Source of the DNA: Verrucomicrobiaceae bacterium
GTDB lineage: Bacteria > Verrucomicrobiota > Verrucomicrobiia > Verrucomicrobiales > Verrucomicrobiaceae
NCBI GenBank assembly: GCA_015075365.1
Contig: JABTUN010000004.1
Span: 372,001 to 436,000 of the forward strand
Reading direction: 5' to 3'
Length of the DNA: 64,000 bases
This document shows, piece after piece, positions 16,127-25,297 of the stretch (the stretch's first letter is position 1; the number at the start of each line of letters is the position of its first letter). The notes under the pieces were generated by a model. The model worked only from the letters and a program-made list of their open reading frames with translations, ran no database searches and had not been told where the DNA came from. A program made the position numbers and the translations under genes.

Positions 16127-17902
16127 ATGACGAATTCCGACGCGCTGCGGCGGGTGCTCGCCTTCGCACGTTCGCACTGGCGGCTGGCGGCCTGGCAGCT
16201 CGTGCTGGCCGCGGCTGGCACCGCGCTGGTGCTGGTGTTCCCGGGTGTCGTGCGCTGGTTCATGGACGAGATCATCCCGACGCGGCGCGCGGACCTGGTG
16301 TGGCAGGCGGGGACGCTGGCTCTGGCGGCCTTCGCGGCGCGTGAGGCGCTGTATTACGCGCGCACCCGCCTGAACTGCACCCTGGAGCAGGCGATGATCA
16401 CGGATCTGCGCGGCCGCCTGCACCGCAAGATCGCCAGCCTACCGCTACGCTGGTTTGATCATCAAACGACGGGGGATGTGATGACGCGCCTGGCGGATGA
16501 CGTGCCAGCGACGCAGCGGGTCATCCTCGAAGGCATCGAGCAGGGTGCCACGGCGCTGCTGCAGATCCTGATCACTGCCGTTGTGATGCTGGTGGTGGAC
16601 ACGCGGCTGGCGCTGATCGTGCTGGCCCCGACGCCGTTGATCGCGGCGGGCGGCTGGATCTACAGCCGCTGGGTGTCGCCCCGCAGCACGGCGGCGCGGG
16701 AGGCCACCAGCCGTCTCAATGACGTGCTGCATGACACCATCACCGGCATCCGCCAGGTGAAAAGTTTCACCGCGGAGGAGGGCCGGCAGCGCCGGTTTGT
16801 GGAGGCGAGCGAGGACTTGCGGCGCAAGCAGACGCGGCTGATGGCGGCCTGGGCCTTTTACGCGCCCTCCATGACCCTGCTCGGCAACGCCGGGCTGGTG
16901 CTGCTGATGGTGGCAGGGGCCGTGTGGTGCATCCGCGTTGCGATGACGCCGGGCGAACTGATGCAGTTCGTCCTGCTGGTGGGTTTTTTGTACGAGCCGA
17001 TCGCCCGGCTGCATGGCGTGAACCAGACTCTCATGAACGGTCTGGCGGCGGCCAAGCGCGTTTTCGTCATCCTCAATCACGAGGACGGGGAGGATTTGGA
17101 GAGCGGCCGCACGCTGCATGAGGTGCGCGGGGACCTGGAGTTTCGCGATGTCGGATTTGGCTACCGGGAGGAGCGGGAGATTCTGCACGACGTGTCGTTC
17201 ACCGTGCGGCCCCGGCAGACTGTGGCGTTTGTGGGGGCCACCGGCAGCGGGAAAAGCACGTTGTTCCAGCTCCTCACCCGGTTTTATGAGCCGGGGCGCG
17301 GCCAGATCCTGCTCGATGGCGTGCCGCTGGACAACATCGCGAAGGCAGCGCTGCGTCGTGCGGTGGCCTATGTGACCCAGGAGCCCTTCCTGTTCGCGGG
17401 GACCGTGCGGGAAAACCTGCTCATCGGCCGTGAAGACGCCGCGGACGACGAATTGTGGCGCGCCCTGCGGCTGGCCTGTGCGGAAGATTTCGTCCGGGCC
17501 ATGCCTGGCGGCCTGGACGCGGAGGTAGGGGAGCGCGGTGTGATGCTCAGCGGTGGTGAAAGACAGCGCATCGCCATGGCACGGGCCTTTTTGAAGGACG
17601 CTCCGGTTTTGCTGCTTGATGAGGCTACTTCCTCCGTGGACGCCCGATCAGAGCACTTGATCCAGGAGGCGCTGCGGGCGCTGCGAAGGGACCGCACCTG
17701 TCTGGTGATCGCCCACAGACTGGCGACGGTGACCGAGGCAGATGTGATCCATGTCATGCAGCATGGCCGCATCGTGGCCAGCGGCACCCATGAGCAACTC
17801 CAGGCGGAAAATGGCTATTATCGCGAGCTGGTGGCACACTCCGCCTTGGGGGAGCCCCCCACATCCATGCGGGCCGCATTGTCTGCCGAAAGAAGGGATT
17901 AG
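16127..17902 (+). CDS. ABC exporter, fused permease and ATPase (MsbA-like)
   Basis: This 591-residue half-transporter has six N-terminal membrane spans (about 25-310) and a C-terminal nucleotide-binding domain. The Walker A is GATGSGKST, the Q-loop lies in YVTQEPFLF, the signature is LSGGERQR, the Walker B is VLLLDEATS and the switch histidine is in IAHRL. This is the type IV exporter layout of MsbA, LmrA and lipid or drug exporters, acting as a homodimer in the inner membrane. The cargo cannot be told from sequence. I prefer the ATG at 16127; a GTG at 16091 would add 12 residues. Confidence 0.9.
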   Translation: MTNSDALRRVLAFARSHWRLAAWQLVLAAAGTALVLVFPGVVRWFMDEIIPTRRADLVWQAGTLALAAFAAREALYYARTRLNCTLEQAMITDLRGRLHRKIASLPLRWFDHQTTGDVMTRLADDVPATQRVILEGIEQGATALLQILITAVVMLVVDTRLALIVLAPTPLIAAGGWIYSRWVSPRSTAAREATSRLNDVLHDTITGIRQVKSFTAEEGRQRRFVEASEDLRRKQTRLMAAWAFYAPSMTLLGNAGLVLLMVAGAVWCIRVAMTPGELMQFVLLVGFLYEPIARLHGVNQTLMNGLAAAKRVFVILNHEDGEDLESGRTLHEVRGDLEFRDVGFGYREEREILHDVSFTVRPRQTVAFVGATGSGKSTLFQLLTRFYEPGRGQILLDGVPLDNIAKAALRRAVAYVTQEPFLFAGTVRENLLIGREDAADDELWRALRLACAEDFVRAMPGGLDAEVGERGVMLSGGERQRIAMARAFLKDAPVLLLDEATSSVDARSEHLIQEALRALRRDRTCLVIAHRLATVTEADVIHVMQHGRIVASGTHEQLQAENGYYRELVAHSALGEPPTSMRAALSAERRD

Positions 17903-17966
17903 AAACATCCTTTCGCAGCACTTTGAGCCTCATTTCCTGAAATTTAATAAAAACTAAGCAAATTCA

Positions 17967-17994
17967 TTGCTGAATGGCGCGTTAGCACTATAAT
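17967..17994 (+). promoter_or_regulatory. Promoter of the secretin gene
   Basis: TTGCTG (17967-17972) and TATAAT (17989-17994) are separated by 16 bases in an AT-rich stretch. A second TATAAT occurs at 17998-18003, 10 bases before the ATG at 18014. The arrangement matches a housekeeping sigma-70-type promoter. Confidence 0.65.
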
Positions 17995-18015
17995 CAGTAT
18001 AATTTCACTGATTAT
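17990..18015. repeat. Inverted repeat over the secretin start codon
   Basis: ATAATCAGT (17990-17998) and ACTGATTAT (18007-18015) form a perfect 9-bp inverted repeat with an 8-base centre. The right arm includes the first two bases of the ATG at 18014 and the left arm overlaps the -10 element. It could be an operator or a start-masking hairpin. Confidence 0.6.
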
Positions 18016-20365
18016 GTCGCATTCCTCCTCCAGTCTGCCCGCCCGGCTGCGCTTCGTATTTCTGGTGCTGGCCCTGCTCTTTGGCATCCGCTACGCAAAA
18101 TCGCAGGCTCCCAGTCTTCAGCCCACGGTGCCGCCTCCCGCCGCGGCCCCGTCCGGCCAGCCCGCCACGACGTATCAGTCCGTGGGCGAAGGAGCCTCGG
18201 TGAAGGTGAACTTCCCCAGCGCGCCGATCCAGGCCATCATCCCGTTTTATCAGGAATTGACCGGCCGGAAGCTCATCCTCGACTCCAACCTCCAGGGAAA
18301 CCAGCTTCGCATCATCTCTCCACACCTGCTCACGCGGAAGGAGGCCATCGCCTTCATCGAATCCACCCTGCTGCTCAACGGCTACGCCTTCATCCATGTC
18401 GATGCCACCACCTCGAAGCTCATCAACCACGGTGCCAACGCCAACGTGCCCGCCACCGGCCTGCCGGTCTATAATTCCATCTCCGAACTGCCGCTGACCG
18501 AGGAGATCTGCCACTTTGTGCTGCCGCTCCAGTACATCACGGCTAGCGACGCCGCGAAGGCCTTCGTCGAGGCCATCAAGCCGCACACCTATGGCGGACT
18601 GATGCCGGTGGCGAACGACACGGCGCTGCTCATCACGGAAAACAGCTCCACCATCCGCAGCATCGTCCGCATCGCCCAGGTCATCGACGTGCCGCCGATG
18701 CAGACCGCGAACGAGACCATCAAACTCCAGCGCGCAGATGTCGAGATCGTCGCCGAGATCATCAATGAAATCTTCGCGAAGGACGAGGAGAGCGCTCCCG
18801 CCGCCTCCGCTCCTGCTGCGCCACCCGTCAATGCCGCCACGCCGCGCCCCGGTCTGCCCGCCGGAAATGCCACGCCGATGAGCACCGCCACGAACACCAC
18901 CAGCGGCTCCAGCAATCGCGGTTCCTCAGGCATCAAAGTCATCCCCTACCGCCGCACGAACGAGCTCATCGTCTTCGCGCGTCCGGTGGACATCGCCTAC
19001 ATCCGCAGCCTCGCGGAAAAGCTCGACAAGCAGGACGATGCGGACACCCCGCGCAAATTCCGCCTCCGCCACCTCAATGTGAGCGACTTCCTCGCCTCCG
19101 CGCGTGACATGCTGGCTCGCGACACCGACATCCAGAGCGACAGCGGCGGCGCCAGTTCCGGCGGCGGACGACGCACCGGCCGTGATCGTGCCACCGTGGG
19201 TCGTGACAACGACAACACCACCGGCCGCGATCTCGGCGGCAATAACAACTTCGGCAACAACGGTGGATTCGGCACGGGCGGTTTCGGAAACACCCTCGGC
19301 GGCAATGCCAACGCCAATCGCAGCCTGCTCGACGATCCGGACATCGTCGGAGCGCCGGAGTCCGTCATTGTCGGCAAGACGCTCCTCATCGCCGATCCGC
19401 AGTCCAACAGCCTCGTCGTCTCCGGCTCGCCGGAGCACATCCAGCGCATCGAGCAGCTCCTGGAGACCCTGGATGTGCGCCCGCAGCAGATCTACATCAC
19501 CGCCATCATCGGCCAGCTCAACCTCGGCACCGAGTTCAACTACGGCTTCGATTTCCTCAAACTGCTCGACGATTTCAGCATCCGCGACGCCGCGGCGGCA
19601 GCCGCTGGTGGCGCGGGAGCCGCCGCCACGACCAACACCATCTCCTTCCCGGCGAATTTCCGCGATTTCGCCTACAACAAGCTCAACTTCTACGGCCAGA
19701 TCGGATCGCTGAGCAACTACATCAAGCTCATCGATGGCAACCGGAACTTCAAAGTGCTCGCCACGCCCAGCGTGTATGCCAAAAACGCGTCGAAGGCCGT
19801 GATCCAGAGCGGCCAGAAGATCGCCGTGCCCGCGCAGATCCTCAGCAATGGCGCTTTCGTCGGTGGCGTGGCCAGCAACAGCGTCAGCGTCGAATACCGT
19901 GATGTGCTGCTCAAGCTGGAGGTCATTCCGCTCATCAACTCCGACGACGAGGTCACGCTCAAGATCGCCCAGATCAACGACAACATCGTCGGCACGCAAA
20001 ACATCTCCGGCAACACCGTCCCCACCATTGGCACGCAGGAGCTCGTCACCGAGGTCTCGGTGAAGGATGGCGCCGCTGTCGTGCTCGGCGGGCTCATCAC
20101 GGAGCGCGTGAACGACAGCGCGCGCGGCGGCATCTTCCTGCGCCGCATCCCCATCATCAAGCACCTCTTCGGCACCACCCAGAAGGAAAGCACGCGGGAG
20201 GAGCTGCTCATCTTCATCCAGCCCCATATTATGAAGGCCACAGACAGCCTCGACGGCCCCAACCGCATCGAGAACGGTCGTTCGAACCTCTACGAGGAGG
20301 CACTCCAGTTCAGCAGCCCGCAGCTTCAGCAGATTCCCCGGGCGCAGCCGTATCAGGGGCGGTAA
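18014..20365 (+). CDS. gspD: Type II secretion secretin (GspD)
   Basis: This 783-residue outer-membrane channel protein has a signal sequence (about 1-30). N0/N1-type domains span about 55-240 (VNFPSAPIQAIIPFYQELTG). An alanine/proline-rich spacer lies near 258-305. A further N domain precedes a glycine/asparagine-rich insertion at about 373-435. The C-terminal secretin domain (about 480-750) contains the hallmark RRIPIIKHLFG and EELLIFIQPHIM blocks. It would form the type II outer-membrane pore, exporting folded proteins such as the hydrolases encoded in this window. No other gsp gene is adjacent, so the rest of the machinery must lie elsewhere. A well-formed promoter and an inverted repeat over the start codon precede it. 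Confidence 0.92.
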   Translation: MSHSSSSLPARLRFVFLVLALLFGIRYAKSQAPSLQPTVPPPAAAPSGQPATTYQSVGEGASVKVNFPSAPIQAIIPFYQELTGRKLILDSNLQGNQLRIISPHLLTRKEAIAFIESTLLLNGYAFIHVDATTSKLINHGANANVPATGLPVYNSISELPLTEEICHFVLPLQYITASDAAKAFVEAIKPHTYGGLMPVANDTALLITENSSTIRSIVRIAQVIDVPPMQTANETIKLQRADVEIVAEIINEIFAKDEESAPAASAPAAPPVNAATPRPGLPAGNATPMSTATNTTSGSSNRGSSGIKVIPYRRTNELIVFARPVDIAYIRSLAEKLDKQDDADTPRKFRLRHLNVSDFLASARDMLARDTDIQSDSGGASSGGGRRTGRDRATVGRDNDNTTGRDLGGNNNFGNNGGFGTGGFGNTLGGNANANRSLLDDPDIVGAPESVIVGKTLLIADPQSNSLVVSGSPEHIQRIEQLLETLDVRPQQIYITAIIGQLNLGTEFNYGFDFLKLLDDFSIRDAAAAAAGGAGAAATTNTISFPANFRDFAYNKLNFYGQIGSLSNYIKLIDGNRNFKVLATPSVYAKNASKAVIQSGQKIAVPAQILSNGAFVGGVASNSVSVEYRDVLLKLEVIPLINSDDEVTLKIAQINDNIVGTQNISGNTVPTIGTQELVTEVSVKDGAAVVLGGLITERVNDSARGGIFLRRIPIIKHLFGTTQKESTREELLIFIQPHIMKATDSLDGPNRIENGRSNLYEEALQFSSPQLQQIPRAQPYQGR

Positions 20366-20410
20366 GCGGCACGAAGAGAGCGTCTCTGGACCATTCTTGG
20401 CCTCCAGCGT

Positions 20411-20426
20411 GCTTCTCTTGAGAAGC
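20411..20426. repeat. GCTTCTC-TT-GAGAAGC inverted repeat
   Basis: A perfect 7-bp inverted repeat with a 2-base centre lies between the secretin and DUF1552 genes. No T-tract follows on the + strand, so a terminator role is doubtful. Confidence 0.3.
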
Positions 20427-20470
20427 CTGCAAAAAGTCACGCTCTCGCCGCGTGTCCTTTGCCCCCCAAC

Positions 20471-21793
20471 ATGATGAAATCTTCCCGTCGTCACTTTCTC
20501 CGTGGCACCGGCGTGGCCCTCGGCCTGCCGTGGCTGGAGTCGTTCTGCGCTTTCGGAGCCGAATCGGTCAAAAACAACACCGCGCCGCGTCGTCTCGCCG
20601 TGTGCTTCACCGGCAATGGCGTGAATCCGCATCACTGGGGTGCCGAAACCACGCCCGGCGGCATGGTCTTCAAAAAATCGCTCACACCGCTCGAAGGCCT
20701 CAAGAAGCACGTGAACGTCTTCACCGGCCTGTGGAATCCCACGACCGTGGAAGGCGAAGGCGGCCACTACCCGAAGATGAACGTGCTTTGCGGCCTCAAG
20801 GTGAAAAAGACCACCACCGATGTCGAGGTCGGCACCACGATGGACCAGCTCATCGCCGCGCACACCGGCAAATTCACGCCCGTCCCCAGCGTCGTGCTCG
20901 GCACCGAGCGGCCCAGCTACAGCACGGACAGCGGCTTCACCTCGATTTACTCCGCCTACATCTCGTGGAGCACCCCGACGACGCCCGCGCCGAAGGAAAT
21001 CTTCCCGCAGCAGGCCTTTGACCAGCTCTTTGACGACGGCAGCAAGCGCAAGCGCGACAAAAGCATCCTCGACCTCGTGCTCGAAGACGCCAGCAGCCTC
21101 AAACCGAAGCTCAGCAGCCGCGACAAACAAAAGCTCGACGAATACCTCACCTCCGTGCGCGAGATCGAGCAGCGCGTCGAGCTCGCCGAAAAAATCAGCC
21201 AGGCCGAGACCAACGGCCAAGGATGGCAGCCCAGTGTGAAAACCGTCACGCTCGGTCGTCCCGCCGCAGGCATCCCCGCGAGCAGCGAGGACCACCTGCG
21301 CCTCATGTTCGACATCATGCTCCTCGCCTTCCAGATGGACCGCACGCGCGTCGCCACCTTCATGATGAACAACGACCTCTCCAACATGCGCTTCCCCAGC
21401 CTCGACGGCATCAGCGGCGGCATCCACGAGCTCTCGCATCACGCTGGCGATGAGCACCGCCTCAGCATGTATCAGCGCGTGAACGAGCATCAGGTCAAAC
21501 TCTGGGCCGAGTTCCTCGCCAAGATGCAGGCCACGAACGAAGGCGAGCGCACGCTGCTCGAAAACAGCATGATCCTGCTCACCAGCAGCCTCATGGACGG
21601 CAACGCGCACGATTCGAGGCAGCTCCCCGTCGTCCTCGCCGGCGGTGGCGGCGGCACCATTCAGGGCGGCCGCTTCCACGACCTCAGCAAAGACGAAAAC
21701 CGCAAACTCTGCCGCCTCCACATCGCCCTCATGGACCGCATGGGCGTGAAAACCAACCACTTCGGCGACGCGGAGAACGCGCTGGCGATTTGA
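20471..21793 (+). CDS. DUF1552 protein with Tat signal
   Basis: This 440-residue protein begins MMKSSRRHFLRGTGVALGLP, a twin-arginine signal (SRRHFLRG) followed by a hydrophobic stretch. The rest matches the DUF1552 family of PVC bacteria: FTGNGVNPHHWG, a conserved GLWN segment, RDKSILDLVLED and the C-terminal DRMGV region. DUF1552 genes usually follow a DUF1592/1588/1585 cytochrome gene. Here the upstream neighbour is the secretin, so this copy is an orphan. The fold is related to the DUF1501/alkaline-phosphatase-like group and the function is unknown. Its stop lies one base from the stop of the convergent DUF2851 gene. Confidence 0.88.
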   Translation: MMKSSRRHFLRGTGVALGLPWLESFCAFGAESVKNNTAPRRLAVCFTGNGVNPHHWGAETTPGGMVFKKSLTPLEGLKKHVNVFTGLWNPTTVEGEGGHYPKMNVLCGLKVKKTTTDVEVGTTMDQLIAAHTGKFTPVPSVVLGTERPSYSTDSGFTSIYSAYISWSTPTTPAPKEIFPQQAFDQLFDDGSKRKRDKSILDLVLEDASSLKPKLSSRDKQKLDEYLTSVREIEQRVELAEKISQAETNGQGWQPSVKTVTLGRPAAGIPASSEDHLRLMFDIMLLAFQMDRTRVATFMMNNDLSNMRFPSLDGISGGIHELSHHAGDEHRLSMYQRVNEHQVKLWAEFLAKMQATNEGERTLLENSMILLTSSLMDGNAHDSRQLPVVLAGGGGGTIQGGRFHDLSKDENRKLCRLHIALMDRMGVKTNHFGDAENALAI

Positions 21794-21794
21794 T

Positions 21795-23210
21795 TCAACT
21801 CCACTCCTTCAGCCGCTCGGGAAAGGGGCAGTCCGCGCAGGCGCTGTCGTCTTCGAGGCAGAAGTCCTCGTAAATCTGTAGCAGGCCCTGGTGATGATGC
21901 AGCTTCATCTGGAAGGCGGCGGCGCGCGGATTGGCCTCGCCAAACAGGCGCAGCGTGGCGCGGCGGACCTTTTGATTGTCGAGCAGCGCAGGAAGATCGA
22001 GATACTCGGCCCACAGGCGCGTGCGCTCCGGCACGAGCAGCGGGTAGGCGACGTTCGCGAGCATCTCATGCACGCGCGTCTCACCCACGAGCGCGATCGG
22101 CTTCTTCGCGGGCTCGGCGGTCAGCGTGTAGTGCCCGGACCAGAACTCGTGCGTGAGCGCGGCGAGCGCGCCGGTCCACGCCGCCTGCACCCAGCGTGTG
22201 GAGTCGGCCAGCGGCGCGCAGAGGCGCTTCCAGTCCGCCAGCATGGCAGCGAGCGCGCCGAGGCGGCGCTGCGGGTGATTTCCAGGCCGCGTGGCCACCA
22301 ACTGCCAGCGCGGACGCTGCGAGGGCTCCAGCCAGCGCGCACAGGCATCACGCTGTTTCCACCATTCGCTCCACAACTGCCGCAGGTAGCCGCGGGTGGC
22401 TCCCTGCGTGTCCTCCAGGCGGATTTTGTCGAGAAAACCGCTCACACCGAAGAGCAGCGCCTCGCGCTCAGGAGCAGTGAGCTTCAACAGCCGCTTCAGC
22501 GGCAGGCGCTGCGTGAGAATGACGAAGGGCTGCTGGTTGTTGCGGTACCCGAGTGTCTGCGCCAGCGCCTGAAACACGGCCTGATCGCGCCCCTGGGCCA
22601 CCACGAGCCGGTGCAGCCTGCGGCTCTTCTTTTCGAGGCGAAACTGCGCCGCGGACTCGATGATGGAAGCCACCCGGCTCTCGTCCATCGCCGCCAGCGG
22701 CGTCCCACAGCGGCCCAGACGCGCCGCGGCGAGCCCGCGCTGCGGTCTGGCATCGCTCGCGAGCATATCTGGCCGCAGGAGCACCTGCGGCACCTCGCAA
22801 TGCGCGCTGGTGCGGGTGAAAAACCGCTGCTCCGGCGCGCGCAGCACGAGGTGGAGCACGACACGGTCGTAATCGGCGTTCGCGCCGTGGCCGTGGTGCT
22901 CCCAGTCGCGCGCATCCGTGTCGAGCTCGATGTCACCGCGCAGCGTCTCGCCATTCACGATGATGGCGCAGCCGGTGAAGTCCGGCCCGGGGCCTGAATT
23001 CCACGTGCCAAAGTCGGCGATCTCGATCCCCTGCCCGTCCACGCTTTCAAACCGCGCGCCAAACGCCCCCGCGAACCACAGGCTCTGCCAGTCCAGCTCC
23101 GAATACGACTCCTCCACCCCTGGGAGCGTGCCGCGGTCCTCAATACCGCCGAAGACCAGGTCACGAAAGCGCGCATAGCGGTCGGCGAGCGGGAGCGATG
23201 GGGCGGGCAT
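21795..23210 (-). CDS. DUF2851 family protein
   Basis: This 471-residue cytoplasmic protein matches the DUF2851 family known from Bacteroidetes and Verrucomicrobia. Hallmarks are GTWNSGPGPDFTGCAIIVNG near residue 70, a conserved GDIELDTDARDWEHHGH block with acidic and histidine residues, and a C-terminal cysteine-containing segment ACADCPF. The GPGPDF and GDIE...HxHG motifs look like a nuclease-type active site, but no activity is established to my knowledge. I use the ATG at 23210; the upstream extension has no conserved residues. The gene is convergent with DUF1552 and divergent from rpsA. Confidence 0.8.
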   Translation of the reverse strand: MPAPSLPLADRYARFRDLVFGGIEDRGTLPGVEESYSELDWQSLWFAGAFGARFESVDGQGIEIADFGTWNSGPGPDFTGCAIIVNGETLRGDIELDTDARDWEHHGHGANADYDRVVLHLVLRAPEQRFFTRTSAHCEVPQVLLRPDMLASDARPQRGLAAARLGRCGTPLAAMDESRVASIIESAAQFRLEKKSRRLHRLVVAQGRDQAVFQALAQTLGYRNNQQPFVILTQRLPLKRLLKLTAPEREALLFGVSGFLDKIRLEDTQGATRGYLRQLWSEWWKQRDACARWLEPSQRPRWQLVATRPGNHPQRRLGALAAMLADWKRLCAPLADSTRWVQAAWTGALAALTHEFWSGHYTLTAEPAKKPIALVGETRVHEMLANVAYPLLVPERTRLWAEYLDLPALLDNQKVRRATLRLFGEANPRAAAFQMKLHHHQGLLQIYEDFCLEDDSACADCPFPERLKEWS

Positions 23211-23452
23211 GCGGTGATGACAGCATCTCGGCCACGGCAATGCAAGCATTCGCCGGAGGCCATCCATGGCCGGGCAAAGAGCCCCGACCTTTTTAAACTT
23301 CCGCCTTGCCAAACGGGGCTGATCTCCGAGAATGGCGGCCCTCTTGTCCGGACACCCCTTGGTTTCGCGGGACGAAAGCCCGCCATGCGCCTCCGGAGCG
23401 GAAGTGCCTGCGCGGTTCACCACCGAACGCTCCCAACCCGTAAACAACAGTA
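23211..23452. other. Divergent intergenic region upstream of rpsA
   Basis: These 242 bases separate the DUF2851 start from rpsA. I see no open frame worth calling and no clear Shine-Dalgarno before the rpsA ATG. A regulatory leader is plausible, because S1 genes are often autoregulated, but no specific structure stands out. Confidence 0.4.
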
Positions 23453-25132
23453 ATGAGTGCAAATGCATCGCTCGCCGACCTGATCGCAGGTTCTTTCCGC
23501 GAGCTATCCGAGGGGTCCATCGTCAAGGGCCGCATCCTCGAAATCAAACCCCAGGTCGTCCTCGTGGACATCGGCTACAAGTCCGAAGGCGCCATCCCCT
23601 CGAACGAATTCGAAGACGAGGACATCCAGGTCGGCGACGAAGTCGAAGTCCTGCTTGAGCGCCTCGAAAATGACGAAGGCATGGTCGTCCTCTCCAAGGA
23701 AAAGGCCGCTCACCGTCAGAATTGGGAGAAGATCTACACCGTCTTCAAGGACGGCGGTCTCGTCAAAGGCAAGGTCAAGGGCGTCGTCAAAGGCGGCCTC
23801 ATGGTCAATGTCGGCGTGGAGGCCTTCCTCCCCGGCAGCCAGATCGACATCATCCCGCCGAAGGACCTCAACGAGTACGTCGGCAAGGTGTTCGAGTTCA
23901 AGATCGTCAAGATCAACGACGAGCGCAAAAACATCGTTCTCTCCCGCCGCGAGGTCATCGAGGCCGAGCGCACCGAGCAACGCCAGAAGTTCCTCGACTC
24001 CGTCACGCCGGGCGACAAGGTCGTCGGCATCGTCAAGAACATCACCGACTTCGGTGCGTTCGTCGATCTCAACGGCATGGACGGCCTGCTCCACATCACG
24101 GACATGTCCTGGGGCCGCCTCAACCATCCTTCCGAGCTCCTCGGCATCGGCCAGCAGATCGAAGTGCAGATCCTTGAGGTCAACCGCGAGAAGGAGCGTG
24201 TCTCCCTCGGACTCAAGCAGCTGCAAAACAACCCGTGGGAAAACATCGAAGGCCGCTACCCTGTCGGCCACAAGGTACGCGGCAAGGTCACGAAGCTCGT
24301 CGCCTACGGCGCGTTCTGCGAGGTGGAGGAAGGCGTCGAAGGCCTCATCCACGTCTCCGAACTGTCCTGGACGAAGCGCATCGCCCGTCCGTCGGATGTT
24401 CTTACCGTGGGCCAGGTCATCGAGGCCGTGGTGCTTGGCATCAACAAGGACGAGCGCAAGATCAGCCTCGGCGTCCGCCAGCTCGAGCCGAACCCGTGGG
24501 ATGACATCGACGTCCGCTACCCGGTCGGCACGAAGATGACCCGCCCGGTGCGCAACCTCACCGCCTACGGCGCCTTCGTCGAGCTCGAAGAAGGCATCGA
24601 CGGCATGATCCACGTGTCCGACCTCAGCTGGACGCGCAAGATCAACCATCCGTCCGAGATGCTGAAGAAGGGCCAGGAAGTCGAAGCCGTCGTGCTCGGC
24701 ATCGACAAGGCCAACCAGCGCATCAGCCTGGGCATGAAGCAGCTCGAAACCGATCCGTGGAGCGAGATCGACACCCGCTTCAAGGTGGGCGACGTCGTCA
24801 AGGGCCGCGTCTCCAAGATCGCCAGCTTCGGCGCCTTCGTGGAGCTCGAGGACGACATCGACGGTCTGGTGCACATCTCGCAGATCAGCGAGGACCGGAT
24901 CGAGAAGGTCAAGGACAAGCTCAACGTGGGCGACGAAGTCGAGGCCCGTGTCATCAAGGTGGACAAGGTGGAGCGCCGCATTGGCCTCTCCATCAAGGCC
25001 ATGAACTACAGCGAGGCCGACATCCAGAAGGAAAGTGCCGCGTTCGAAGCGCTCAAGCCCAGCACCGACCTCGTCGGCCTGGAGCAGGCCTTCAAGTTTG
25101 CCACCGAAGAATGGCGTCCGGGCGGCTCGTAA
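23453..25132 (+). CDS. rpsA: 30S ribosomal protein S1
   Basis: This 559-residue protein has six S1 (OB-fold) domains at about 20-88, 105-172, 190-259, 275-345, 360-432 and 447-517. It has the repeated pattern VxGxVxxxxxFGAFV/DGLxHxSxxS and the family length (E. coli 557). S1 binds mRNA at the platform of the small subunit and is needed for translation of structured or leader-poor messages. Several genes in this window have no obvious Shine-Dalgarno, which would fit heavy reliance on S1. A strong rho-independent terminator follows at 25168. A long reading frame exists antisense across the whole gene and is a codon-bias shadow. Confidence 0.96.
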   Translation: MSANASLADLIAGSFRELSEGSIVKGRILEIKPQVVLVDIGYKSEGAIPSNEFEDEDIQVGDEVEVLLERLENDEGMVVLSKEKAAHRQNWEKIYTVFKDGGLVKGKVKGVVKGGLMVNVGVEAFLPGSQIDIIPPKDLNEYVGKVFEFKIVKINDERKNIVLSRREVIEAERTEQRQKFLDSVTPGDKVVGIVKNITDFGAFVDLNGMDGLLHITDMSWGRLNHPSELLGIGQQIEVQILEVNREKERVSLGLKQLQNNPWENIEGRYPVGHKVRGKVTKLVAYGAFCEVEEGVEGLIHVSELSWTKRIARPSDVLTVGQVIEAVVLGINKDERKISLGVRQLEPNPWDDIDVRYPVGTKMTRPVRNLTAYGAFVELEEGIDGMIHVSDLSWTRKINHPSEMLKKGQEVEAVVLGIDKANQRISLGMKQLETDPWSEIDTRFKVGDVVKGRVSKIASFGAFVELEDDIDGLVHISQISEDRIEKVKDKLNVGDEVEARVIKVDKVERRIGLSIKAMNYSEADIQKESAAFEALKPSTDLVGLEQAFKFATEEWRPGGS

Positions 25133-25167
25133 GAGTATCGCACACATCCACATCGATTCACCCGGAG

Positions 25168-25197
25168 GGGGCGCCGCGAGGCGTCCCTTCTTTTTTT
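25168..25197 (+). terminator. Rho-independent terminator after rpsA
   Basis: GGGGCGCC pairs with GGCGTCCC (one G-T pair) around the GCGA tetraloop, followed by a T-rich tract TTCTTTTTTT. It lies 35 bases after the rpsA stop. Confidence 0.85.
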
Positions 25198-25212
25198 GGC
25201 CCACAGGCCCCT

Positions 25213-25230
25213 TTGTGAAAAGATTCACAA
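25213..25230. promoter_or_regulatory. CRP/FNR-family operator upstream of nuoB
   Basis: TTGTGAAAAGATTCACAA is a perfect palindrome (TTGTGAA-N4-TTCACAA) that contains TGTGA-N6-TCACA, the core of the E. coli CRP consensus. It lies between the rpsA terminator and nuoB, its centre about 38 bases upstream of a possible -10 (TAGTTC, 25259-25264). No CRP-family gene is in the window. Confidence 0.6.
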
Positions 25231-25297
25231 TCTGATTGCCGCTCCCCGGCGAGGGGCGTAGTTCTCGCGTCACCCCAAACCTCCCCCGAACGCTGCC

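Noticed and set aside
18926..21760. A 944-codon open frame antisense to the secretin and DUF1552 genes
   Set aside because: Its translation is repetitive (alanine, glutamate, valine, histidine) and spans two genuine genes. It is a high-GC codon-bias shadow.
23504..25273. A 589-codon open frame antisense to all of rpsA
   Set aside because: It mirrors the regular codon pattern of rpsA, has a low-complexity acidic/leucine translation and no family resemblance. The real gene is S1.
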